The notes: a model not told the origin generated them from the letters alone. A stretch of DNA of 11,501 nucleotides from Bacteroidia bacterium (GCA_030054235.1 JASGCG010000022.1:1-11501), one strand, 5' to 3'; shown: positions 1 to 7,190, counted from the stretch's first letter. Program-made: numbers and translations.

Positions 1-721
1 GCTCCTGCGCCTCGCCACCTTGGATGATCCGGGCGCTGATCTCGGCCGCCTCGCGGATGGCAGCCTCGTCGTTGGAACCGTCGAGCACGGACAGCCAACG
101 CTTGGTCTCGCGGATGGCGAGCGGACCGCCCTTCGCCAAGCCGGTCGCCAGTGCCATGGTGGCTGCCTCAAGTTGATCCAGCGGCACGCAGTGGCTGGCG
201 ATGCCCTTGGCGTGCCCTTCGGCGCCGCTCATGGTTCCGCCCAGGAGCAGCATGGCGCGCGCGGGGCCGGCACCGATCTTCTTGACGAGCCACGGTGCCA
301 CCACCGCCGGGCAGATGCCCAGGTCGACCTCGGGGTAGCCCACCTTCGCCTCGGGGTGCGTGACGCCGAAGTCGCACACCACCATCAGTCCGCAGCCGCC
401 ACCGATCGCGGCGCCCTGGACCTTGGCGATCGTGGGCATGGGCAGCTTGCGGATCGCGAGGCTGGTTTCGGCCAGCGCGCGCAGCATGTCGCCCATCGCC
501 ACCGGATCAGTCGCCACGGCCTTCAGGTCCATGCCCGCGCAGAAGCTCTTGCCGTCGCCCTCGAGGATGACCACGCGCACGTCCGCGCGCGTCTGCAGCG
601 CTTCGATCGTCGAGCGCAGTTGCGTGATGAGGTCCTTGGAGAGCGCGTTGCGCGCCTCGGGGCGGCGCATGCAGACGCGGGCGATGCCATCGGTGACGTC
701 GAGCGAAACGAGGGTGGACAT
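1..721 (-). CDS. Enoyl-CoA hydratase/isomerase (crotonase) family protein, 3' end outside the window
   Basis: The reading frame starts with ATG at 721 and stays open for 240 codons to the window edge, so only the extreme C-terminus is missing (family members are usually about 255-270 residues). Crotonase landmarks are visible: the first oxyanion-hole strand FCAGMDL at residues 60-66, the second at GGGCGL (107-112), and PEVDLGICP at 130-138. The position equivalent to Glu144 of rat mitochondrial enoyl-CoA hydratase is Gly111, while the Glu164 equivalent is kept as Glu131. One retained glutamate with GGGxGL and a following IPAV/CPAVVAP-type segment resembles the LiuC/AtuE methylglutaconyl-CoA hydratase-like branch, which acts in leucine or isoprenoid degradation; that substrate assignment is inference. 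It should be a soluble cytoplasmic enzyme. It lies 28 bases downstream of the zinc-ribbon gene on the same strand, so co-transcription is likely. No Shine-Dalgarno site is seen before the ATG. The fold is certain, the substrate is not. Confidence 0.9.
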   Translation of the reverse strand, partial: MSTLVSLDVTDGIARVCMRRPEARNALSKDLITQLRSTIEALQTRADVRVVILEGDGKSFCAGMDLKAVATDPVAMGDMLRALAETSLAIRKLPMPTIAKVQGAAIGGGCGLMVVCDFGVTHPEAKVGYPEVDLGICPAVVAPWLVKKIGAGPARAMLLLGGTMSGAEGHAKGIASHCVPLDQLEAATMALATGLAKGGPLAIRETKRWLSVLDGSNDEAAIREAAEISARIIQGGEAQE

Positions 722-749
722 GGCCGGGAGCGTAGCCGCGGCCGCACGA

Positions 750-1187
750 TCAGCGGCGATGCAGGAAGTAGCCGCACTCGGGGCAACGGTCGCTGAACCC
801 TGCGCGGTCGACGATGTGGCCGCAGCCGGGGCAGAGCCCCTGATCGGCGCGCCCGGTCTCGATGCGGGCACGGCGGCGCCAGACGAACAGCTGGACCGAG
901 CGCACCATGAGCGCACCAAGCCAGCACACGACAAACGTCACGGGCCAGGCCACGAGCGTGGTCGCCAGCAGCCCCCATGCCGACAGCCGTTCGATGAGCA
1001 GGTGGCCGGTGATCGCCAGAACGGGAGCGATGGCCAGGGAGCGCCACATCCACGCCAGCACCACGCTCTGCCAGTGGCTGCGCTGCATGGGCGCTGCGTG
1101 ATGCTGCAGGTCATCGCGCCAGCGGCGCCACCGGCGGCGCAGCTGCCACCACTCGATCCGCGGACGATGCACGAGCTTCGGGTCCAT
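750..1187 (-). CDS. Small membrane protein with C-terminal zinc ribbon, function unknown
   Basis: This encodes a 145-residue protein. The N-terminal third is rich in Arg and Trp (WWQLRRRWRRWRDD, residues 13-26), followed by two hydrophobic segments at about 44-65 and 72-95 that should cross the membrane as a hairpin. A basic stretch (RRRAR, 104-108) leads to a C-terminal zinc ribbon with two CxxC knuckles, CPGC at 119-122 and CPEC at 135-138. Basic residues on both flanks of the hairpin place both ends in the cytoplasm. I do not recognise a named family; short CPxCG ribbons of this kind are common on planctomycete proteins of unknown role. The gene sits between two crotonase genes on the same strand, 58 bases after one and 28 before the other, so it is probably in their operon. 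A link to acyl-CoA metabolism is only guilt by association. The start at 1187 is the one that gives the full basic N-terminus; it has no clear ribosome-binding site. Confidence 0.8.
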   Translation of the reverse strand: MDPKLVHRPRIEWWQLRRRWRRWRDDLQHHAAPMQRSHWQSVVLAWMWRSLAIAPVLAITGHLLIERLSAWGLLATTLVAWPVTFVVCWLGALMVRSVQLFVWRRRARIETGRADQGLCPGCGHIVDRAGFSDRCPECGYFLHRR

Positions 1188-1245
1188 CAGGTTGGTTCCG
1201 ACAGGATCATCGCCATTCGTGCCGCCCTCGCATCAGTGCCTGGAT

Positions 1246-2025
1246 TCACCGCGGCTTCTGCATAGCGGCCCACGTGGCTGCCAGCATGCTGCGTGACTCC
1301 TCGCTCGAGCCGGTCGCCATGCTTGCAGCGAGCGTGGCATCGAGCGCATCGCCATCACATGAACCATCATGCGCATTCATCCAGCGCTTGATGCTGGCCA
1401 AGGCCTGCGGTCCCTTGGCGAGCAGCTGGCGTGACACGGCGAGCGCCCGAGCATCAAGCGCGGCCGGATCATCGACGAGCTCGTGCACCAGGCCCAGCGC
1501 GCGCGCTGCAGCCGCATCGAGCGGTTCGGGAGCCAGCGCGACCGTGCGTGCACCGCCCCCGGTGTGGCCACGCAGCGTGGGCAGGCTGATCGCCGGGCTC
1601 AGGCCGATGCGATGCACGGGATACGCGAAGCGAGCGCCCGGTCCCGCGATCACGACGTCGCATGCCGTGACGAGCGCGCAGCCACCCGCGAGCGCGGGAC
1701 CCTGCACGGCTGCCACGACGGGGCAGGGCAGGGAGCGCAGCGAGCGCACCGCAGCGGAGAGCCGTTGCAGGAAGGTTCCCATGGTCGATGGATCAGCCAC
1801 GCACGCACCGAGGTCGAAGCCGCTGCAGAATGCGCGTCCGGTCGCGGCGAGCAGCACGCACGATGCGGCCTGCCTGCCGGCGATGGCGCCCGATGTGGCG
1901 GCGAGTGCCGCATCGAGTTCATCGAACATCGCCCGGCTGAGCGCGTTGCGACGGGCATCGTCGCAGAGCGTGATCCGGTGCAGCGCTCCATCGTCGAGCA
2001 CGTCATGGGTGATGAGCCGGTCCAT
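1246..2025 (-). CDS. Crotonase-fold protein lacking both catalytic glutamates
   Basis: This encodes 259 residues, a normal length for the enoyl-CoA hydratase/isomerase superfamily. The two oxyanion-hole segments are present: FCSGFDLG at 67-74 and AGGCAL at 113-118. CoA-ester binding is therefore plausible. The two acid residues of classic hydratases are not kept: the Glu144 equivalent is Ala117, and the Glu164 equivalent, 20 residues later in the segment YPVHRIGLSP, is Val137. It resembles the crotonase at the left edge over the central region (shared DP.xMG, LP.P, VQG and GLxPA-like positions), so the two look like paralogues. It may do a different reaction (isomerase, thioesterase-like, or an Asp/His-assisted lyase) or act as a non-catalytic partner subunit. 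It is the first gene of the minus-strand cluster and starts 56 bases from the divergent mgtE. The C-terminal helix region, from about 200, follows the usual trimerisation segment. No Shine-Dalgarno site is seen. Confidence 0.88.
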   Translation of the reverse strand: MDRLITHDVLDDGALHRITLCDDARRNALSRAMFDELDAALAATSGAIAGRQAASCVLLAATGRAFCSGFDLGACVADPSTMGTFLQRLSAAVRSLRSLPCPVVAAVQGPALAGGCALVTACDVVIAGPGARFAYPVHRIGLSPAISLPTLRGHTGGGARTVALAPEPLDAAAARALGLVHELVDDPAALDARALAVSRQLLAKGPQALASIKRWMNAHDGSCDGDALDATLAASMATGSSEESRSMLAATWAAMQKPR

Positions 2026-2081
2026 GGCAGCATTGAACCCGATGCAGGTTCCGTGCGCAGGTGCGCGGGTAGGCTCCGGCG
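2026..2081. promoter_or_regulatory. Short divergent intergenic region between crotonase cluster and mgtE
   Basis: These 56 bases separate two head-to-head start codons and must hold, or overlap, the promoters for both directions. A TTGAAC hexamer at 2033-2038 resembles a -35 box for the plus strand, but no good -10 follows at the right spacing. On the minus strand TTCAAT lies so close to the crotonase ATG that it would give a leaderless message. I see no convincing operator. The role is inferred from gene layout rather than from motifs. Confidence 0.3.
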
Positions 2082-3536
2082 ATGCCCGAGCGAGATGACG
2101 AGACCACGATCGAACCCACGACCGGGACGCCGGCCGCGGATGGCGTGGAACTCGAGGCGCCGGGCGAGCCGAGTGCCGAGGACCTTCGCGTGGAGGAGCT
2201 CATGCAGCACTCCATCGACGTGCCCGAGCTTGCTGACGCGGTCGAGGCGCAGGAGCCTGCGGACGCCGCCGTCACGCTGGAGTCGCTGCGCGAGACCGAG
2301 GCCGTCGAGGTGCTCGCCGAGATGGACGTCGATGCGGCCGCCGAGGCGCTCGCCTACATGCAGACGCCGCTGGCGGTGAGCATGCTGCAGGACCTGATCG
2401 ACGACGAGCCTGCGCTGGCTGGCAAGTTCCTCGAGGAGATGGCTCCCGACGACGCGACGGACCTGCTGCAGGCCTTGCCGGTGCGCGATCGCGAGCGCTT
2501 GCTCGCGAGCATGGCTTCGGGCGAGGCGCGACGGCTGCGCGAGCTGATGGTCTATGCGCCCGACAGTGCGGGCGGGATGATGACCACGCAGCACTTCAGC
2601 GTGCGCGAGGCGATGACGGTGGCGGAGGCCACCGAGTCGATTCGCCGCCACGATGGCGCGGAAATCCTGCAGCATGCGTTCGTCACCGATGCCAAGGGCC
2701 ATCTCAAGGGCATCATCAGCCTGCGCCGCCTGCTTGTGGCCAAGCCCAGCGACCGCATCGCCGACATCTGCGAGCGCACCGTCGATGCGATCGCGCCTGA
2801 CATCGACCGCGAGGAAGTGGCGCGCGAGTTCGAGCGCTACCGCTACGCGGCACTGCCGGTCGTCGATGCGCACCATCGCCTGCTCGGCGTCGTGACCGTC
2901 GACGACGTGATCGACATCATCCGAGCCGAAGGCACCGAGGATGCCCAGCGCATGGTGGGTGCCGGTCGCGAGGAAGCGGTCTACTCGAGCGTGGGCGTGA
3001 AGTTCCGCGGCCGGTTCCCCTGGCTGCTCGTGAACCTCTTCACCAGCAGCATCGGAGCGCTGGTGGTGCTGCGCTACCAAGGCTTGATCGAGGAGATCGC
3101 GGTGCTCGCGGCGATGATGCCGCTCATCGCCAATCAGTCGGGCAATGCGGGCCAGCAGAGCCTGGCGGTCACGCTGCGCGGCATCGTGCTCGACCAGATC
3201 CGCCCGCGGCGTGCGCTGCCGCACATCGTGCGTGAGACGAGCGTGGGGCTGGTCAACGGCATCATCTGCGGCGTGCTGGTGGGCGGCGCGGTCGCGGGCA
3301 TCGAGCTCGCGCTGGGTCGGCCGTGGCAGATCGGCGCGGTCATCGCCCTGAGCATGGCGTGCACGCTGATGATCGGCTGCTTGACCGGCAGCACGCTGCC
3401 CCTGCTCATGAAGCGCATGGGCGCCGACCCGGCAACCGCGAGCACGATCTTCCTCACGATGGTGACCGACACGATGTCGTTCCTCGTCTTCCTGGGGCTC
3501 GCGAGCGCGTTCTCGCACCTGATCGGGGCGAGCTGA
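2082..3536 (+). CDS. mgtE: MgtE-family magnesium transporter
   Basis: This encodes 484 residues with the full MgtE layout; the family is usually about 450 residues. After an acidic leader (1-35) comes the helical MgtE N-domain (about 40-160) ending in YAPDSAGGMMT (158-168), the typical entry to the CBS pair. The CBS domains span about 165-285 (VTDAKGHLKGIISL and LPVVDAHHRLLGVVTVDD). A connecting helix and the five-helix membrane domain follow (about 310-484). Signature residues include MPLIANQSGNAGQQSLAV (346-363), matching the family's pore segment, and ADPATAS with VTDTMS (448-466), where Asp463 corresponds to the pore-lining magnesium-binding acid of the Thermus thermophilus protein. The protein forms a dimeric inner-membrane Mg2+ channel gated by Mg2+ bound to its own cytosolic N and CBS domains. 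The start at 2082 keeps the acidic leader and is preceded by only a weak TAGG. No hairpin-plus-T terminator follows the stop. Confidence 0.97.
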   Translation: MPERDDETTIEPTTGTPAADGVELEAPGEPSAEDLRVEELMQHSIDVPELADAVEAQEPADAAVTLESLRETEAVEVLAEMDVDAAAEALAYMQTPLAVSMLQDLIDDEPALAGKFLEEMAPDDATDLLQALPVRDRERLLASMASGEARRLRELMVYAPDSAGGMMTTQHFSVREAMTVAEATESIRRHDGAEILQHAFVTDAKGHLKGIISLRRLLVAKPSDRIADICERTVDAIAPDIDREEVAREFERYRYAALPVVDAHHRLLGVVTVDDVIDIIRAEGTEDAQRMVGAGREEAVYSSVGVKFRGRFPWLLVNLFTSSIGALVVLRYQGLIEEIAVLAAMMPLIANQSGNAGQQSLAVTLRGIVLDQIRPRRALPHIVRETSVGLVNGIICGVLVGGAVAGIELALGRPWQIGAVIALSMACTLMIGCLTGSTLPLLMKRMGADPATASTIFLTMVTDTMSFLVFLGLASAFSHLIGAS

Positions 3537-3635
3537 GCGCCACGTCCGTTCGGTTCACTGCCCCGCGGCCCTGCGACCGTCGTCCGCGCCGCAGATGCAT
3601 CGAACCGATAACCACAAGGCGGCGGCTCGCGTTCA

Positions 3636-3664
3636 TTGCAGGGGGACACGCACGCCCGTACCTT
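3636..3664 (+). promoter_or_regulatory. Candidate promoter for the 994-residue protein gene
   Basis: A TTGCAG hexamer (3636-3641) and a TACCTT hexamer (3659-3664) are spaced by 17 bases, about 42 bases before the start codon at 3707. Each matches the sigma-70 consensus at only half of its positions. An overlapping alternative -35, TTGGCA at 3663-3668 (five of six matches), lacks a good -10. The call rests mainly on position, spacing and the length of the gap. Confidence 0.25.
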
Positions 3665-3692
3665 GGCACTTCCGCCGTTCGAACGACCATCC

Positions 3693-3698
3693 GAAGGG
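3693..3698 (+). promoter_or_regulatory. Shine-Dalgarno site fixing the start at 3707
   Basis: GAAGGG lies 8 bases before the ATG at 3707. It is the only clear ribosome-binding site in the window. It decides the start: the open frame extends far upstream into mgtE, but the codons right after this ATG encode a signal peptide, as expected for a true N-terminus. Confidence 0.7.
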
Positions 3699-3706
3699 AT
3701 CCAGAC

Positions 3707-6691
3707 ATGGCCATCCGCGCTTCGTTGCTGCACTCCGCCACCTTCTGCTCGAGCCTCGCCATGCTGGCGATCGCCCACGCGCAGGACACCGCTCCGGCTG
3801 ACGATCCGTCGGCCGGCGACGAGGCTGCCGGAACGATCATGGGCCTGCCCTATGACGATCCGATCGTGCTCGCCGCGGGCATCGCCGTCGGTGCGATCGC
3901 GATCGCGATCATCGTCGGTGCCGTGCTCTGGATGCGTGGCGACAAGGATGATGGCGGCGACGCAGCGAAGGAAGGATCGTCGAAGCAGTCGGCAGCGAAG
4001 TCGGCCAAGCAGCCTGCTGCAGCCGCCGGCGCGAAGCCCGGTCCTCGTGGCCCAGCGGGTGCGCGCCCGGCGAGCATGCCGATCACGACGCCGATGGCTG
4101 AGCCCGCGGCATCGTCGATCGATCCGCTGGCCGACGACGACCTCAGCCCCGCCAAGCCCATGACTGGTGCGCCGATGAAGAGCGATACGGAACTCGACCT
4201 TCCCGAGCTGGGCGACCTGGCTGAGCTCGATGCCGTCGAGGCGCCCAAGCCGATGGCGGTTGCACCTGTTGAGCCTGTGATTCCTGCTGCGCCTGTGATT
4301 CCCGTCGTTCCGGTGCCGGTGGCGCCTGTCGCGCCGATCCCGGTGGTGCCCGTGGCGCCAGTTCCTGCCGCACCTGCACCCATCGCGCCTGCACCGATCG
4401 CAGTGGTCCCTGCGGCGCCGGTTCCGGCTCCCGTGCTGCCGCGCGCTGCCGCGCCGGTCACGTCCGCGATTCCCGCTGCACCGATCATGATTCCGGTTGG
4501 TTCGACCGTGCCCACCGCGTCGCCGGTCGCGGCTGCGGGCCCGATCACCGCGTCCAGTGTGGCGAAGGAATGGCGCCGCCACCGCAGCGAGAGCCTCTTC
4601 GCGTTCGCGAAGGGCCTGTACGAGCAGGCACTGTCGACGCGCGGCTCCGATGGCCACCTTCAGCGTTCGGGTCTCGTGCGGCTCTTGGCTGAGCGCGGCC
4701 AGGGCGAGGACCTGAAGCGAGCCGAAGAGCTGGTCGGCGTGGGCGGCGTCGCTGGTGATGCGATCGCGCTCCTGCGCGCCCGCGAACAGCGGTTCGATGA
4801 GGCCGAGACCGAACTGAACCGACTCTCGCTGCATTCGGCCAACGAAGAGGTCCGCGCCGCGGCACTCACCGCTGCGCAGCTGCTGATCGCTGCTTACGAG
4901 AAGCGCGGTGATCACGCGAAGGTCGCCCACTTCGTGCACAAGATCGAGTGGGAACTCCTGCGCCGCGCCGAGGCCGGCATGGTCACCGATGGCGATGTCG
5001 AGCGCGCCGTCTCGCGCCTGCTCGCGGCTTCGCAGTGGCGTCCCGCACTGACGGTGGCCATCGAGTGGCATGGCTGGACCAAGCGCGATCCGGTCTGGAG
5101 CCGTACGGTGCTTCGCGCCGCGCTGGCCGTGCAGCCGCACTGCGCGAGCGACACGGATCTGGCCACCAAGGCCGAGGCGATCCGCCGCGAGTCGCTTGAT
5201 CTGGTCGAGGGCGAGGGCTTGGCGGACTTGGCGCGCGGCCTGCGCCTGGCTGCCACGCACGATGCAGACCTCGTCGGCATGGCGCGCACGCACCTCACGC
5301 GCGCGGTGTCGGGATCCGACCGCGTCGACAGCGTGGCGCGTCCGTTCCTGGCGATCCTCGAGATCGGGCAGGGCAACCTCGAAGCTGCCGAGCAGCACGC
5401 CACGGCACGCACCGCCGGTGCAGCGCCGGGCCTTCCCGAGCTGGCCCGCGGCATGCTCGAGCTGGCGCGCGGTCGCTTCGATCACGCGCGCCGCGAATTC
5501 GCTGCAGCGATCGACGCGCTCTCGACGCAGAAGTTCTTCAACTTCCCCGATGCCGTGCGCGAGGCGATCAACGAGACGCGTCCCGCCCACGAGGCCCTCA
5601 AGGGCCTGTGCGCCACGCACGTGGCCACCGGTGATGTGGCGGGCGCGCGGCGTGTGCTCGATGAGCGCATGGTCGGCGGCCCCGATCGCGCACTCATCGC
5701 CCAAGCCCTCGTCGACAGTGGCCTGAGCGCGGGCAAGGTGCATCTGGATGTTTTCCGCTTCCTCTACCCGCCCGCGGGACAGACGAGCGCCGAACCCGCG
5801 GTGCTCGCGAAGCTCTTCGAGGTCGGCTCGCGCGTGCTGCGCGATCCGTCGGGCTTCACGCAGGATGAGCGCGACACCGTGCAGCGCATGCTCGAGGCGC
5901 TGACCCCGGGCGTCGAGCGCCCACGCGGCCGTGGCCGCTTCTACGTGCGCCGCTATGCCGGCTCCGGCCATCCGCTCTTCGAGGTCGTGTGGCTTCCTTC
6001 GGACGACGATCCGGTGCCCGCTCCGGTCGAGTGGAACCTGGTTGCGCACGGCGCCGACGGTTCACGCGTCTCGCGGCTCTTCGAGCGTGGCGTCTTCACG
6101 CCCGAGTCGAAGCCCTACCTCGTCTCGGGCCGCGACAGCGAAGCGCCCGACACCTTCGCCGGTGCGCGTACGGTCGCCCTGATCGATCCACGGCAGATCG
6201 CCGTCGGCGCCGGCGAGTGGAAGCTCGAGATCGGCTGCAACCGCAGCGACGATCGTGAATCCATCGCGTTCCGCAGCGAGGGCCCGTCGCACGAGGAGAT
6301 CCTCGGCGCGTTCGCCGATCACCGCGAGCGCTTCGTCATGCTGCTCACTGGCCTGCTCAACCCCAAGGTCGGCAAGAAGCAGATGGCCGATGTGGCCCAC
6401 GCGACGGCGCGGTCGTTCCCCTTCGACGTGCCGAGCGAGCTTGATGCGTTCGCCGCCGACATCGAGCTGCGCCTGACCAACACGGCACCGCTGCTCAGCG
6501 AGATGGAACCCGCGGCGCTCGATGCGATGGCCGTCCGCCAGGCGGCCACCCTCGCTGCCGCGCCGTCCTACCTGCGCGCGCACATCGTCGGCTTGCTGCA
6601 GAGCCCCGTGGTCAGCGTGGCGATGCGGGCCGATGGCCTGCGCGGCGCGATCGGGCGCATCCAGGGTGTGACCGAGCACGCCGACGCCTGA
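3707..6691 (+). CDS. Large membrane-anchored helical-repeat protein with Pro-rich linker, function unknown
   Basis: This encodes 994 residues. Residues 1-25 look like a signal peptide ending AIAHA before Gln26. A short acidic stretch follows, then one strong membrane helix at about 53-75 (ending VGAVLWMRG). Lys-rich residues after it (79-105) suggest that the rest lies in the cytoplasm, with the short N-terminal part outside. Residues 105-180 are low in complexity and acidic in part (DTELDLPELGDLAELD). Residues 180-264 form a Pro/Ala/Val linker. From about 285 to 740 the protein is almost all helical, with paired-helix units such as QRFDEAETELNRLSL and FDHARREFAAAI that look like degenerate TPRs. 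A beta-rich segment with many aromatic residues, about 745-845 (from FYVRRYAG to LEIGCNR), comes next, then a helical tail. I do not recognise the family. TPR-like repeats suggest a scaffold for a protein complex at the membrane. There is no catalytic motif that I can point to. It ends exactly against the next gene's stop. Confidence 0.85.
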   Translation: MAIRASLLHSATFCSSLAMLAIAHAQDTAPADDPSAGDEAAGTIMGLPYDDPIVLAAGIAVGAIAIAIIVGAVLWMRGDKDDGGDAAKEGSSKQSAAKSAKQPAAAAGAKPGPRGPAGARPASMPITTPMAEPAASSIDPLADDDLSPAKPMTGAPMKSDTELDLPELGDLAELDAVEAPKPMAVAPVEPVIPAAPVIPVVPVPVAPVAPIPVVPVAPVPAAPAPIAPAPIAVVPAAPVPAPVLPRAAAPVTSAIPAAPIMIPVGSTVPTASPVAAAGPITASSVAKEWRRHRSESLFAFAKGLYEQALSTRGSDGHLQRSGLVRLLAERGQGEDLKRAEELVGVGGVAGDAIALLRAREQRFDEAETELNRLSLHSANEEVRAAALTAAQLLIAAYEKRGDHAKVAHFVHKIEWELLRRAEAGMVTDGDVERAVSRLLAASQWRPALTVAIEWHGWTKRDPVWSRTVLRAALAVQPHCASDTDLATKAEAIRRESLDLVEGEGLADLARGLRLAATHDADLVGMARTHLTRAVSGSDRVDSVARPFLAILEIGQGNLEAAEQHATARTAGAAPGLPELARGMLELARGRFDHARREFAAAIDALSTQKFFNFPDAVREAINETRPAHEALKGLCATHVATGDVAGARRVLDERMVGGPDRALIAQALVDSGLSAGKVHLDVFRFLYPPAGQTSAEPAVLAKLFEVGSRVLRDPSGFTQDERDTVQRMLEALTPGVERPRGRGRFYVRRYAGSGHPLFEVVWLPSDDDPVPAPVEWNLVAHGADGSRVSRLFERGVFTPESKPYLVSGRDSEAPDTFAGARTVALIDPRQIAVGAGEWKLEIGCNRSDDRESIAFRSEGPSHEEILGAFADHRERFVMLLTGLLNPKVGKKQMADVAHATARSFPFDVPSELDAFAADIELRLTNTAPLLSEMEPAALDAMAVRQAATLAAAPSYLRAHIVGLLQSPVVSVAMRADGLRGAIGRIQGVTEHADA
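4241..4498 (+). repeat. Pro/Ala/Val-rich degenerate repeat inside the large protein gene
   Basis: About 85 codons (residues 180-264) encode a run of dipeptide- and tripeptide-like units such as APV, IPV, VPV and APIAPAP, with a Pro every two or three residues. The DNA repeats GCGCCTG, CCGGTGGCGCC and similar words imperfectly, so it probably arose by tandem expansion and then drifted. It should form a stiff, extended spacer between the membrane helix and the helical-repeat domain. Length variation between relatives would be expected. Confidence 0.8.
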
Positions 6692-7111
6692 TCAGGACTC
6701 TGACGTTGGTTTGACCGGATCGTCAGGACCACCATCGACGGGCAGGCCAGCCTGCTGCTCCCAGCTGTCCGGGAGCAGGTCGATGCCGAGCTTGCGCGCA
6801 GTGGTCACGGCCAGCGGCAAGAGCAGCGCGCTGCCGGGCACGACGGCGAAGAACGCGCCGAGCCCGGCCATGCGGAGCAGATCACCGAACTGCCGGTTGG
6901 CCCGGTCGATGTCCGCGCTTGCGGCCTGGCCTCGTGCCGCGCGCCCGTAGATCTCCATCATCTCCTTGGTCTGAGCGCTCTCGGTCACCAGCATCGTGCG
7001 CAGGCGCTTGAAGCCGGCCTCGAGTTCTGCGCGGGGGTGCCGCAGGACCGCGGGGACCAGATGCGACCAGTCGGGGCGGGGTTCCAGGGGCGAAGGGCTC
7101 GGGCCGAACAT
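6692..7111 (-). CDS. LETM1-like small membrane protein
   Basis: This encodes 139 residues when started at the ATG at 7111. The same frame stays open further upstream, but that part lies antisense to the rhodanese gene and has no protein-like character. Residues 29-60 are amphipathic and helical (ELEAGFKRLRTML, EMMEIYGRAARG). Then QFGDLLRMAGLGAFFAVVPG (74-93) and LLLPLAVTTARKLGIDLLP (96-114) give one hydrophobic segment at about 80-103 followed by the GIDLLPxxW/F motif. This segment resembles the membrane/ribosome-binding-like core of LETM1 proteins and their short bacterial relatives. In mitochondria LETM1 takes part in K+/H+ or Ca2+/H+ exchange; what the bacterial short forms do is not established to my knowledge. 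The tail (120-139) is hydrophilic and disordered. The gene is convergent with the 994-residue gene, with no bases between the stops, and divergent from the rhodanese gene. Confidence 0.75.
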   Translation of the reverse strand: MFGPSPSPLEPRPDWSHLVPAVLRHPRAELEAGFKRLRTMLVTESAQTKEMMEIYGRAARGQAASADIDRANRQFGDLLRMAGLGAFFAVVPGSALLLPLAVTTARKLGIDLLPDSWEQQAGLPVDGGPDDPVKPTSES

Positions 7112-7190
7112 GCCGAGAGGGTACGGGGTCCGGGGGCGTGACTGACCAGGAATGTGGAACCAGGTTCTGGATCGCGGGCTCCAAGCGGGC
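7112..7190. promoter_or_regulatory. Short divergent region between LETM1-like and rhodanese genes
   Basis: These 79 bases (40 if the rhodanese starts at 7152) separate divergent start codons and should carry both promoters. No good -10/-35 pair is visible on either strand, and there is no evident inverted repeat. Promoter function is inferred from the layout only. Confidence 0.25.

Larger units (their letters stand above)
3537..3706 (+). other. Intergenic region upstream of the large anchored protein
   Basis: These 170 bases lie between the mgtE stop and the next start on the same strand. They contain no convincing gene and no strong terminator. A six-base inverted repeat, CGGTTC near 3554 and GAACCG near 3602, is too short and too widely spaced to be called. 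The right half holds the candidate promoter and Shine-Dalgarno site listed separately. The spacing suggests that the downstream gene has its own promoter rather than depending wholly on mgtE. Confidence 0.5.

Noticed and set aside
360..1265. A 301-codon plus-strand frame across the left cluster
   Set aside because: It is antisense to the left crotonase and the zinc-ribbon gene, both of which have clear protein motifs.
1650..3518. A 622-codon minus-strand frame across the crotonase start and mgtE
   Set aside because: It lies antisense to most of mgtE and out of frame with the crotonase; the translation has no recognisable domain.
3554..3607. Possible terminator after mgtE (CGGTTC/GAACCG)
   Set aside because: The arms are six bases, about 45 bases apart, with no T-run.
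3323..3706. Upstream extension of the large protein gene into mgtE
   Set aside because: The frame is open, but the signal peptide and the Shine-Dalgarno site place the start at 3707, and the upstream part overlaps the conserved end of mgtE.
3893..3910. Three tandem GCGATC units, containing the palindrome GCGATCGC
   Set aside because: They encode alternating Ala-Ile codons of the membrane helix; a chance result of codon choice and too short to be a functional repeat.
3134..6049. A 971-codon open frame antisense to mgtE and the large protein gene
   Set aside because: It crosses the end of mgtE and an intergenic region, and its low-complexity His/Arg/Asp-rich translation mirrors the real genes. 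Stops are simply rare in this composition.
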